From Burkholderia sp. Ac-20379 (lineage in GTDB: Bacteria; Pseudomonadota; Gammaproteobacteria; Burkholderiales; Burkholderiaceae): a stretch of DNA of 34,930 nt. The notes under the pieces are model-generated. The model ran no database searches. It had not been told where the DNA came from and worked only from the letters and a program-made list of their open reading frames with translations. The position numbers and the translations under genes were made by a program. Below are positions 23,148-30,405 of this stretch, one piece after another (within the stretch, counting starts at the first letter, position 1; every line of letters starts with the position of its first letter). The DNA is taken from contig NZ_JAAGPF010000048.1 of assembly GCF_017104645.1 (NCBI RefSeq), positions 1-34,930 on the forward strand. The letters are read 5' to 3'.

Positions 23148-23981
23148 TCATTTCAGGGGGCGCACGTGCGGCCCGCATCGCTCGATCGACACCCTCACCG
23201 TTTCTTCCGGCGGGCGCTGCCACCAATCGAGCTCGGAGAAGATCTCCAGTTCGAATGGTCCGGTGTACTGGATATCGTCCAGCAGCCGCTTGATGGCCGG
23301 GATGTCGATCACGCCGTCGCCCACCATGCCGCGGTCGCGCAGGTTGCGGGTGGGCACGAGCCAGTCGCAGTAGTGAAACGTGATGATGCGATCCGGGCCG
23401 GCGCGGCGAAGCTCCGCCTCGAAGTCCGGATCCCACCAGCAGTGATAGACGTCGGGCACGAGGCCGGCCCCTTCGCCGAGCGCGTCGCACAGATCGTTCG
23501 CCACCCTGATCGAATTCAGCACGCTGCGATCGCCGGCGTACATCGGGTGCAGCGGCTCGAGGCCGAGCTTCACGCCGGTTTGCCGCGCATGCGGCAGCAG
23601 CTCGAACAGCGCGTCGCGCACGCGGGCGCGCTGGCCCGCGATGTCCTTGCTGTCGGGCGGCATGCCGCCCACCACCATCATCAGGCAGGCTGCGCCGATC
23701 TCGGCCGCCGCGTCGAGCAGCCGGCGGTTGGTGTCGATGGCGTCGCGCATGCTGCCGGCCACGGCCGCGTTGAACCATTCGCTGGTGCACAGCGACGGCA
23801 CCCACATGCCGAGGTCGCGAATATGCTTGGCCGTCTTCGCCACCCCGTAGTCTTCGAGGAAATGGCGCCACACGGCGATACCGTCGACGCCCTGGCGCTT
23901 GTAGCCCTCCAGGGCCTCGGGCATCGACCAGGCCGGCGTCGTGATCTGGTTGATCGCGAATCGGGAGAGATCGAATTCCAC
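23148..23981 (-). CDS. Sugar phosphate isomerase/epimerase-like TIM barrel protein
   Basis: This 277-residue protein belongs to the AP-endonuclease-2/xylose-isomerase-like TIM barrel superfamily, which includes hydroxypyruvate isomerase, inosose dehydratase and various epimerases. Metal-ligand-like positions are seen in LGLEPLHPMYAG (Glu near 151), GLVPDVYHCWWDPDF (Asp/His near 180), ITFHYCDW (His near 204) and FELEIFSE (Glu near 251). The start is a GTG at 23981 with AGGAG seven bases upstream, and the gene begins 10 bases after the hydantoinase B stop. The reaction is unknown; isomerisation or dehydration of a ring-opened intermediate would fit. Confidence 0.8.
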   Translation of the reverse strand: MEFDLSRFAINQITTPAWSMPEALEGYKRQGVDGIAVWRHFLEDYGVAKTAKHIRDLGMWVPSLCTSEWFNAAVAGSMRDAIDTNRRLLDAAAEIGAACLMMVVGGMPPDSKDIAGQRARVRDALFELLPHARQTGVKLGLEPLHPMYAGDRSVLNSIRVANDLCDALGEGAGLVPDVYHCWWDPDFEAELRRAGPDRIITFHYCDWLVPTRNLRDRGMVGDGVIDIPAIKRLLDDIQYTGPFELEIFSELDWWQRPPEETVRVSIERCGPHVRPLK

Positions 23982-23991
23982 GTCGGGCTCC

Positions 23992-25713
23992 TCAGGCCGC
24001 CGCGCCGCGAGCGGCCGCCGACTTCGCCACGTCGATGGCCTCGCCGTCGAACACCACGCCGTGGAAGCGCTGCGCGTACTCGCGCGTGATCTTGCCGTTG
24101 GCCAGATCGGCCGCGATCCGATCCAGCGAACGCGCCGCCGGATCGCCGTAGCCGCCGCCGCCCGCCTGCTCGTGGCGGATGATCGCGCCGCGCGTCAGGG
24201 TGCGCGTGAACTTGCTCGGCAGCGGCGCGAGGCCGTCGTCGGAGCGCAGGTAGTTGGCCGAGCACGCGCCGGACTGGCCGCCGAACAGGCCGTACGGCGC
24301 ATGCGCCGCGCGGTCCGAGCGGATCTGCGCCACCACCTCGTCGGCCTCGATGCGGTATTCGCGCACCAGGCCCAGGCCGCCGCGATGCTCGCCCGCGCCG
24401 CCCGAATCGGCTGCGAAGCCGTACGCTTCCATCACGATCGGATAGCGCGCCTCGAGCGTCTCGATCGGCATGTTCGACATGTTCTGCGACGGGTTGGTCA
24501 CGCCTTCCACGCCGTCCTTGTTGTAGCGCGCGCCCCAGGCGCCGTTGATCATGTCGACCAGGATGAACGGCTCGCTTGCGCCCTTCGCGTAACCGCTCAG
24601 CGCGATCACGGTGTTGCCGCCCTCGCCGGCCGCCATCACCTTGGTGGGCGCGATCTGCGCCAGCGCGCCGAGCACGCAGTCCACCGTGCGGTAGCCGGTC
24701 AGCGCGCGCGCCGCCACCGGGGCCGGCATGCGCGGGTTCAGGATCGAGCCTTCCGGCGCGGTGATCTCGATGCAGCGGTACACGCCCGCGTTGTTCGGCA
24801 CGTCGGCGTCGAGCGCGCAGCGCACGCTCAGGTAGGTGGCCGATTTGACGAACGACAGCGTGGAGTTGATCGCGCCGCGCACCTGCGGCGACGAGCCGGC
24901 GAAATCCACGCTGACCTTGTCGCCCGCCACCGTGATCGCGCAGCGGATCGGAATCGCGTCGTCGGAGAAGCCGTCGTTGTCGATGTAGTCGGTGAACGTG
25001 TAGGTGCCGTCCGGCCAGGCCGAGATCGCCTTGCGCGTGAGGCGCTCGCCGTAGTCGAGCAGTTCGTCGAAGTAGTCGCGCAGCTCGCTTTCGCCGTAGC
25101 GCTTGATCAGGCGCTGCAGTTCGCGTTCGCCGATGTTGCAGGTCGCGAGCTGGGCGTCGAGGTCGCCGAGCACCAGATCGGGCAGCCGCACGTTCTTGCG
25201 GATGATGTTGATCAGCGTCTCGTTCGGCTCGCCGCGCGTGTACAGCTTGGTCGGCGGAATCCGGATGCCTTCCTGGAAGATCTCCGTCGAATCGGCCGCG
25301 TTCGAGCCCGGCACGCGCCCGCCCATGTCGCAATGGTGGGCGATCACCACCGCGAAGCCCTGCAGGCGGGCATCGTGGAAGATCGGCTTGAACATGAAGA
25401 TGTCCGGCAGGTGCATCCCGCCTTCGTACGGATCGTTCAGGATGATCACGTCGCCCGGCTCGAGCTTGCCGGCGTACTTCTTCGTGATGACGTCCACGGC
25501 GTCGGGCACCGCGCCCAGATGCAGCGCGACGGTCTTGGCCTGGGCCAGGATGCGGCCGTCGGCGTCGCACATCGTCACCGAGTAATCGAGCACGTCGCGG
25601 ATGATCGGCGAGCGCGCGGTGCGCATCACGGCGAAGGCCATGTCGTCGACGATCGTGTCGAGTGCGTTCTTGACGACCGCGAAGGTAATCGGGTCAACGT
25701 TGCGTTGGTTCAT
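23992..25713 (-). CDS. hyuB: Hydantoinase B/oxoprolinase family protein
   Basis: This 573-residue protein matches the HyuB half of ATP-dependent hydantoinases and 5-oxoprolinases. Landmarks are VDPITFAVVKNALDTIVDDM at the N-terminus, ILNDPYEGGMHLPD (about 142-155), VIAHHCDMGGRVPGS (His-rich metal-binding segment, about 174-188), and late EHRGGLGLVREYRIE and HEQAGGGGYGDP. HyuB works with HyuA to open a five-membered lactam or hydantoin ring at the cost of ATP. It lies 16 bases after hyuA, with GGAG before its ATG. The substrate (5-oxoproline, hydantoin, N-methylhydantoin or other) cannot be read from the sequence. Confidence 0.9.
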   Translation of the reverse strand: MNQRNVDPITFAVVKNALDTIVDDMAFAVMRTARSPIIRDVLDYSVTMCDADGRILAQAKTVALHLGAVPDAVDVITKKYAGKLEPGDVIILNDPYEGGMHLPDIFMFKPIFHDARLQGFAVVIAHHCDMGGRVPGSNAADSTEIFQEGIRIPPTKLYTRGEPNETLINIIRKNVRLPDLVLGDLDAQLATCNIGERELQRLIKRYGESELRDYFDELLDYGERLTRKAISAWPDGTYTFTDYIDNDGFSDDAIPIRCAITVAGDKVSVDFAGSSPQVRGAINSTLSFVKSATYLSVRCALDADVPNNAGVYRCIEITAPEGSILNPRMPAPVAARALTGYRTVDCVLGALAQIAPTKVMAAGEGGNTVIALSGYAKGASEPFILVDMINGAWGARYNKDGVEGVTNPSQNMSNMPIETLEARYPIVMEAYGFAADSGGAGEHRGGLGLVREYRIEADEVVAQIRSDRAAHAPYGLFGGQSGACSANYLRSDDGLAPLPSKFTRTLTRGAIIRHEQAGGGGYGDPAARSLDRIAADLANGKITREYAQRFHGVVFDGEAIDVAKSAAARGAAA

Positions 25714-25729
25714 GAGGACTCCAGTGAAT

Positions 25730-27811
25730 TCAAACGATTGAGGCGATCACGCTGCCGATCTTGTCCGTGGCGACGCGCCAGCCCGGCGGGATCACGATCG
25801 TCGTGTCGGAGCTTTCGAGGATCACGGGGCCGTCGATCGGCTGGTCGAGCGCGGCGCGCGGCACGATCGGCGTGTCGACCCAGCCCGTCTGGCGCGAGAA
25901 ATACACGTTGCGCCGGCTACGCTCAGCGGTGGCGCCCGCGGCGCGCGCGCTGCGGATGTCGTTGAAATCGAGCGTGCTGGTGGCCACGCCGCGCGCCAGC
26001 AGGCGCACGTTGGCGCATTCGATCGCGTCGTCCGACGCGTAGCCGTAGATCGCGGTGTAAGCGTCGCGGAAGGCCTGGCGCAGCGTGTCGCGCGCATGGG
26101 CGTCGAGCGTGTCGGGCAGGCGCACCGGAATTTCGTAATCCTGACCCTTGAAGCGCATGTCGAGATCGAACACGTACTGGATGCGGTCCGCCGTATAGCC
26201 TTCCTCGGCCAGCGCCTTGCGCGCGTCCTCGCGCATGCCGGCCACCACCGTGCCGAGCGCCTCGATGTCGAGCGCGTCGAGCAGGCTCAGCGACGGCTTC
26301 ACGAAATAGCGCTCCACCGCCCCGGCCAGCATGCCCATCGCCGTGAACACGCCCGGCGCGGCCGGGAACACCACGCGCTTCATGTCGAGCGCGCGCGCCA
26401 GATCGCAGGCGTGCACCGGGCCGGAGCCGCCGAACGCCACCAGCGTGAAGTCGCGCGGATCCACGCCGCGCTCCACCGTCACGGCCTTGATGGTGCGCGC
26501 CATGTTGACGTTGACCACCTCGCGAATCCCCACCGCCGCTTCCTCGACGCCGATGCCGAGCGGCGTGGCCAGCAGCGTGTCCACCGCCTCGCGCGCCGCC
26601 TTGATGTTCAGCTCCATCGTGCCGCCCGCGAGCTTCTGCGGCAGGAAGCCGAGAATCGCGTTCGCGTCGGTCACGGTCGGCTTCTCGCCGCCGATGCCGT
26701 AGCACACCGGCCCCGGGAACGCGCCGGCCGACACCGGGCCGACGTTGAGCAGGCCGCCCGCGTCGATCCAGGCGATCGAGCCCGCGCCGCTGCCCACTTC
26801 GGCCACGTCGATGGTCGGCACGCGCATCATGTAGCCGCCCGCCTTGATGAAACGGCTCGGCGTGGAGATGCCCGCGCGGAATTCGTATTCGTTGGTGCGC
26901 GCAAGCTGCCCTTCGTGGATCAGCGAGGCCGAGGCGGTCGTGCCACCCATGTCGAACACCACCAGTTCCTGCTCGCTGCACGCTTCGCCGAGCCGGCCCG
27001 CGCCCACCACGCCGGCCGAGCGGCCCGACGAGATGAAGAACACCGGCGTGTCCTGCGCGATGCGCGCGCTCGACAGGCCGCCGTTCGAATTGCTGACCAA
27101 GAGCGGCGCGCTGACGCCGATCCGCTTGAGGCCCGATTCGAGGCGTTGCAGATAGGTGCGCAGCGCCGGCAGCACGTACGCGTTGACCACCGTGGTGGAG
27201 GTGCGCTCGTATTCGCGCAGTTCCGGCAGCACCTGGATCGACGCGGTCACGCTGATCTCGGGGAATGCCTGCTGGAACGCATCGAGCGCGGCCTGTTCGT
27301 TCGCTCCGTTCTTGTACGAGTTGATGAAGCAGATGGCGACGGACTCCACGCCTTCCTGCTGGAAGAAACGGCCCGCTTCGAGCACCTGATCGACGGGCGT
27401 CGCGCGCAGCACGTCGCCCGAGGCCAGCACGCGCTCGTCGATCTCGACGCGGTAGCGGCGCTCGACCAGCGGCACCGGCTTGTCCCACGACAGATCGAAC
27501 ATCGTCGGCGTGCGCACGCGGCCGATTTCGAGCACGTCGCGGAAGCCCTTGGTGGTGATCAGGCCGCACTTCGCACCGACCTTCTGCAGCATCGTGTTCG
27601 AGCCGACCGTCGTGCCGTGCAGCACCTCGACCACGTCCGACGTCTTCATGCCGGCCTGTTCGAGAATCCGCTGCACGCCCGTCAGCACCGCTTCCTCCGG
27701 CGCCGCCGGCGTCGAGGAAACCTTCGTGAATGTCACGTAGCCCTTGTCGTCGAGCAGCACAAGGTCCGTGAAAGTACCGCCGATGTCGACTCCAATTCTC
27801 GCGCTTGCCAT
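25730..27811 (-). CDS. hyuA: Hydantoinase A/oxoprolinase family protein
   Basis: This 693-residue ATP-binding partner of HyuB has the ASKHA-type fold. The phosphate loop is GVDIGGTFTDLVL (about residues 7-19), then HGTTVGSNTML, and a second glycine-rich motif FDMGGTTASAS. The C-terminus carries DPRDFTLVAFGGSGPVHA (about 436-453). In FDMGGTTAxAS many relatives have Lys at x, while here it is Ser. It is the first gene of the eleven-gene leftward operon. The ATG at 27811 has GGGA upstream; longer upstream in-frame sequence lacks family features. A short hairpin, AGTTGC-3-GCAACT (27847-27861), lies in its leader. It is probably repressed by the FCD-type GntR protein through the operator at 28032-28052. 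Confidence 0.9.
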   Translation of the reverse strand: MASARIGVDIGGTFTDLVLLDDKGYVTFTKVSSTPAAPEEAVLTGVQRILEQAGMKTSDVVEVLHGTTVGSNTMLQKVGAKCGLITTKGFRDVLEIGRVRTPTMFDLSWDKPVPLVERRYRVEIDERVLASGDVLRATPVDQVLEAGRFFQQEGVESVAICFINSYKNGANEQAALDAFQQAFPEISVTASIQVLPELREYERTSTTVVNAYVLPALRTYLQRLESGLKRIGVSAPLLVSNSNGGLSSARIAQDTPVFFISSGRSAGVVGAGRLGEACSEQELVVFDMGGTTASASLIHEGQLARTNEYEFRAGISTPSRFIKAGGYMMRVPTIDVAEVGSGAGSIAWIDAGGLLNVGPVSAGAFPGPVCYGIGGEKPTVTDANAILGFLPQKLAGGTMELNIKAAREAVDTLLATPLGIGVEEAAVGIREVVNVNMARTIKAVTVERGVDPRDFTLVAFGGSGPVHACDLARALDMKRVVFPAAPGVFTAMGMLAGAVERYFVKPSLSLLDALDIEALGTVVAGMREDARKALAEEGYTADRIQYVFDLDMRFKGQDYEIPVRLPDTLDAHARDTLRQAFRDAYTAIYGYASDDAIECANVRLLARGVATSTLDFNDIRSARAAGATAERSRRNVYFSRQTGWVDTPIVPRAALDQPIDGPVILESSDTTIVIPPGWRVATDKIGSVIASIV

Positions 27812-27956
27812 ATCGATTCCCGATCGTTCTCGAGCCGTCCCGCTGAAGTTGCGTGGCAACTGGCTCGGGTTACCCAATTGAAGATGTCGCCGGCTCCGGG
27901 CGGGCGACACAGCCGCCCGCCCCGCCCGGAACCCAATGGAATTGATGATTGGCGAC

Positions 27957-28083
27957 AATGATTCGAGGCAAGGCTGGAACCGCTTTTCACTCGAATCCGC
28001 TACAGCGCCGCATCAACTTCCATGGCGCTCATTGTCGATCAAATGCCGACAAAGTCAACGTGGAAAAATAATGATTCGAGGCA
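27957..28083. repeat. 14-bp direct repeat flanking the hyuA operator
   Basis: AATGATTCGAGGCA occurs exactly at 27957-27970 and 28070-28083, 113 bases apart start to start, both followed soon by GG. The GntR operator and hyuA promoter lie between the copies. They may be sites for a second regulator or the trace of a small duplication. Confidence 0.55.
28031..28058 (-). promoter_or_regulatory. hyuA operon promoter with embedded GntR operator
   Basis: On the minus strand, TTGACT (28058-28053) and GACAAT (28036-28031) are 16 bases apart and read into hyuA. The near-perfect palindrome TTGTCG-N9-CGACAA (28032-28052) fills the spacer and overlaps the -10 box, so a bound repressor would exclude RNA polymerase. 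The same motif recurs before the tautomerase and GntR genes. The rest of the 462-base stretch 27812-28273 holds the hyuA leader, the direct repeats and the tautomerase promoter, but no further gene. Confidence 0.7.
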
Positions 28084-28167
28084 GGTCAGTAACAAAACCC
28101 TTTGTTTAAAAGGACTTAGCGCATGAATTCGGGTAAACACCGCCCGTCATTCGGCGCGCTTTCCGGC

Positions 28168-28235
28168 TTGACGATCGGGTTCTGGAGTGCAAATATTTGT
28201 CGACACTAGATCGACTGTCGACCTAATGTCGATCA
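28168..28235 (+). promoter_or_regulatory. Tautomerase promoter with tandem GntR operators
   Basis: TTGACG (28168-28173) and AAATAT (28191-28196) are 17 bases apart. Two overlapping operator-like sites follow at once: TTGTCG-N9-CGACTG (28197-28217) and CTGTCG-N9-CGATCA (28215-28235). They share the spacing of the perfect copies at 28032 and 29412. They cover the predicted transcription start, consistent with repression by the nearby GntR protein. Confidence 0.65.
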
Positions 28236-28254
28236 AAAAGAGGCGTTGCGCCTC
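28235..28254 (-). terminator. Short intrinsic terminator reading leftward
   Basis: On the minus strand, GAGGCG and CGCCTC pair around CAA and are followed by five T residues (28239-28235). It would stop leftward transcripts that cross the tautomerase gene from the GntR gene, before they reach the hyuA promoter. On the plus strand the same hairpin lies in the tautomerase leader. The 6-bp stem is short. Confidence 0.5.
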
Positions 28255-28273
28255 GCCCACCCAGGAACCGACC

Positions 28274-28483
28274 ATGCCCGTTATTCATGTCCAGATGCTC
28301 GCCGGCCGCAGCCAAGCGCAGAAATCCGAACTGGCCGAGGTGCTGACGCGCGAAACCTCGCGCATCGCCCGCTGCCCCGAAGCCGATATCCAGATCGTGT
28401 TCGACGAGGTGCCGCGCGCGAGCTGGGCCGTGGGCGGCCGGCTCGTGGAAGGCCACGCCGCGGCGCCGCAAGGCGCGGCCTGA
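28274..28483 (+). CDS. 4-oxalocrotonate tautomerase family protein
   Basis: This 69-residue small tautomerase has Pro1 available after removal of Met (PVIHVQMLAGRS). Arg11 is conserved as in 4-oxalocrotonate tautomerase. The second arginine, Arg39, is replaced by Gln in DIQIVF, and Phe50 is Trp in ASWAVGG. The substrate therefore probably differs from 2-hydroxymuconate; a keto-enol shift of a pathway intermediate is plausible. AGGAA lies seven bases before the ATG at 28274. It is divergent from hyuA and shares its operator motif, which places it in the same regulon. Confidence 0.85.
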   Translation: MPVIHVQMLAGRSQAQKSELAEVLTRETSRIARCPEADIQIVFDEVPRASWAVGGRLVEGHAAAPQGAA

Positions 28484-28500
28484 GCCCGCGATGACCCCAT

Positions 28501-28541
28501 GCACGCGCCGCGTGGCGCGTGCGCCGGGCAGCGCGCCCGGC
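28501..28541. terminator. Tandem hairpins between convergent tautomerase and GntR genes
   Basis: GCACGCGCC (28501-28509) pairs with GGCGCGTGC (28514-28522) around GCGT. Directly after, GCCGGGC (28523-28529) pairs with GCCCGGC (28535-28541). The pair sits between the tautomerase stop (28483) and the GntR stop (28603). It probably ends transcription both ways, without U tracts. Confidence 0.5.
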
Positions 28542-28602
28542 CTATTCGCTCAGTGATCCGAATCGTCCGGCCGCAGCCGGCGGCCACCCGCCGCGCGGCG
28601 GC

Positions 28603-29361
28603 CTACCGCGGCTTGCGGCCGACGCCGGCCGCCGAGTAGTTCACGGGGATCCGCGCGGTCAGGTTGCGATCGAGGAACTGCATGAAGCGCCCCTTGAACT
28701 GCACCGCGTGATGATGCGCGCACGCTTCGGCGCGATCGGCGTCGCCGGCCTCGATCGCCAGCACCATCTCGGTGTGATCGCTGGCCATCTCCTTGGCGCT
28801 GATGTTCGGATCGAGCCGCTCGAACTGGAAATGCAGATGCAGCATGCGCCGCCCTTCCTCCATCAGCCGCCGGTACAGGTCGGCGAAATACACGTTGCGC
28901 CCCGCACGGGCGATCGCCATGTGGAATTCGTAGTTCTGCTCGATGATGCCGAGGCTCTCGCCCGACTTGATGCCGGCCGCGGCCACCTTCTCGTAGGCGC
29001 GCTGCGCCGCGTGTATCGCGGCCAGGTCGGCGGCCGTGCGATGCTGCGCGGCGAGCCGCGTGGTCACGCGCTGCAACAGGTCGAGCGCGTCGAGGAATTC
29101 CGGCACGCGGCCGAAATCCATCGGCATCACCACGTTGCCGCGATTCGGCAGGATCGTCACGAGCCCTTCGGCCGACAGCCGTACCAGCGCCTCGCGCACC
29201 GGCGAGCGCGACACGTCGAAACGCTCGGCCAGCCCCTGCTCGTCGAGATGCGTGCCCGGTGCGAGCCGCATCGTCAGGATGTCGTTGCGCAAGCTCACGT
29301 ACAAACGTGCGGAGCCGGTTTCCTTGCCGGCCGGGACAGGCCCGGTCAGTGCTTTTTCCAT
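28603..29361 (-). CDS. GntR-family regulator, FCD type (candidate regulator of the hyu operon)
   Basis: This 252-residue FadR-subfamily GntR regulator has an N-terminal winged helix (about 18-85, with DEQGLAERFDVSRSPVREAL) and a C-terminal helical FCD domain. Metal-binding-type residues can be seen in EQNYEFHMAIA, SDHTEMV and HHHAVQF. FCD proteins usually bind carboxylic acids and repress catabolic operons. A perfect TTGTCG-N9-CGACAA operator lies 50 bases upstream of its start, and related sites lie in the tautomerase and hyuA promoters, so it very likely controls itself and both. AGGGAAGGG precedes the ATG at 29361. Confidence 0.9.
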   Translation of the reverse strand: MEKALTGPVPAGKETGSARLYVSLRNDILTMRLAPGTHLDEQGLAERFDVSRSPVREALVRLSAEGLVTILPNRGNVVMPMDFGRVPEFLDALDLLQRVTTRLAAQHRTAADLAAIHAAQRAYEKVAAAGIKSGESLGIIEQNYEFHMAIARAGRNVYFADLYRRLMEEGRRMLHLHFQFERLDPNISAKEMASDHTEMVLAIEAGDADRAEACAHHHAVQFKGRFMQFLDRNLTARIPVNYSAAGVGRKPR

Positions 29362-29411
29362 GTCGCCCTTCCCTGGTCACCGGTGCATCGCGGGGCCCGG
29401 TGCATGACTCA

Positions 29412-29437
29412 TTGTCGATCTAATGCCGACAATTCTA
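29412..29437 (-). promoter_or_regulatory. GntR gene promoter element and operator
   Basis: TTGTCG-N9-CGACAA at 29412-29432 is the second perfect-armed copy of the operator; it differs from the hyuA copy by one base in the spacer. On the minus strand, TAGAAT (29437-29432) is a good -10 box directly before it, with no clear -35. Repressor bound here would block the start of GntR transcription. It may also affect the divergent GntR gene at 29595. Confidence 0.65.
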
Positions 29438-29594
29438 GCGCGTTTCCCGTGCGTCACGGGCATCGTCTGCGCGATCCCGATGCGCGCGTCCGCCCGTCTT
29501 GCGCCGCCGGCCGCGCAGCGGCGCAAGCCGGGCGATTGGCTACAATGGTCGGCGCCGCCGCGCTGGGCGGCGCCGCTGCTTTCAGGTTTCCCGA

Positions 29595-30347
29595 ATGTCT
29601 GCATTGCTGAAAATCCCGAAGATCACCCGCCAGTCGATGAGCGCCCAGGCCGTCGACGTGCTGCGCGCATCCATCGTGCGCGGCGACCTGCCGGCCGGCG
29701 CGCGCATCACCGAAATCCAGCTCGCCGAGGACATGGCGCTGTCGCGCGCCACCGTGCGTGCGGCGCTGCATCAACTGGCCAAGGAAGGGCTGACGAAGCT
29801 GGTGCCCTACACCGGCTGGGCCGTGATCACGCTGACGCCCAAGGATGTCTGGGAGTTGTACACGCTGCGTTCGAGCCTGGAGCGGCTGGCGGCCCAACTG
29901 GTGGCCGCGGCGATCGACGCGCGCAAGCGCAAGACGCTGCTCGCACGCTTCGCGGCGCTCGAGAAAGCCTGCACGGGCGGCAACGAACGCGTCGTCGCGG
30001 AAGCCGATTTCGCGTTCCACAAGGCGATCATCGAGCTGGCCGGGCATGGGCGGCTCGCGAGCCAATACGAAGACATCGAACGGCAGATCCGCCTGTACAT
30101 CCGCTCGAGCGACGCGCTCGCGGCCGACGGCGGCGAGATCGCCGGCCAGCACCGGCCGATCGTGGAAGCGCTGCTGGCGGGCGACGCCGGCGAAGCCGGG
30201 CGTTTGTCCGAGGCGCACAACATGAGCGAGGGCGAGAAGCTCGGCGCGTATCTGGCGAGCCTCGATTCGCCCGAAATCGGCGAGAATCCGGTAGGGCCGG
30301 ACGGCCGGCTGAAGAACCTCAAGGCGCGCCGCAGCAAGTTCGACTGA
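29595..30347 (+). CDS. GntR-family regulator, FCD type (second)
   Basis: This 250-residue GntR/FadR-type regulator has an N-terminal winged helix (about 15-80, with EIQLAEDMALSRATVRAALHQL) and an FCD domain containing ADFAFHKAIIEL and QHRPIVEALL metal-site-like segments. It is only distantly similar to the other GntR protein in the window. The ATG at 29595 is preceded by AGG; earlier in-frame codons are Arg/Pro-rich and rejected. It is followed 58 bases later by an orphan leucine-type binding protein, which may be its target. TACAAT at 29541-29546 could be a -10 box. The effector is unknown. Confidence 0.85.
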   Translation: MSALLKIPKITRQSMSAQAVDVLRASIVRGDLPAGARITEIQLAEDMALSRATVRAALHQLAKEGLTKLVPYTGWAVITLTPKDVWELYTLRSSLERLAAQLVAAAIDARKRKTLLARFAALEKACTGGNERVVAEADFAFHKAIIELAGHGRLASQYEDIERQIRLYIRSSDALAADGGEIAGQHRPIVEALLAGDAGEAGRLSEAHNMSEGEKLGAYLASLDSPEIGENPVGPDGRLKNLKARRSKFD

Positions 30348-30405
30348 CGCGCGCCGCCGGCCGTTCGTCATCCCGACCATTTCCCGACATAGCCACGGAG
30401 ACACC

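Noticed and set aside
28108-28130. Possible short leader gene in the AT-richer region between hyuA and the tautomerase gene
   Set aside because: No ribosome site and no reading frame of useful length; the region is better explained as promoters and operators.
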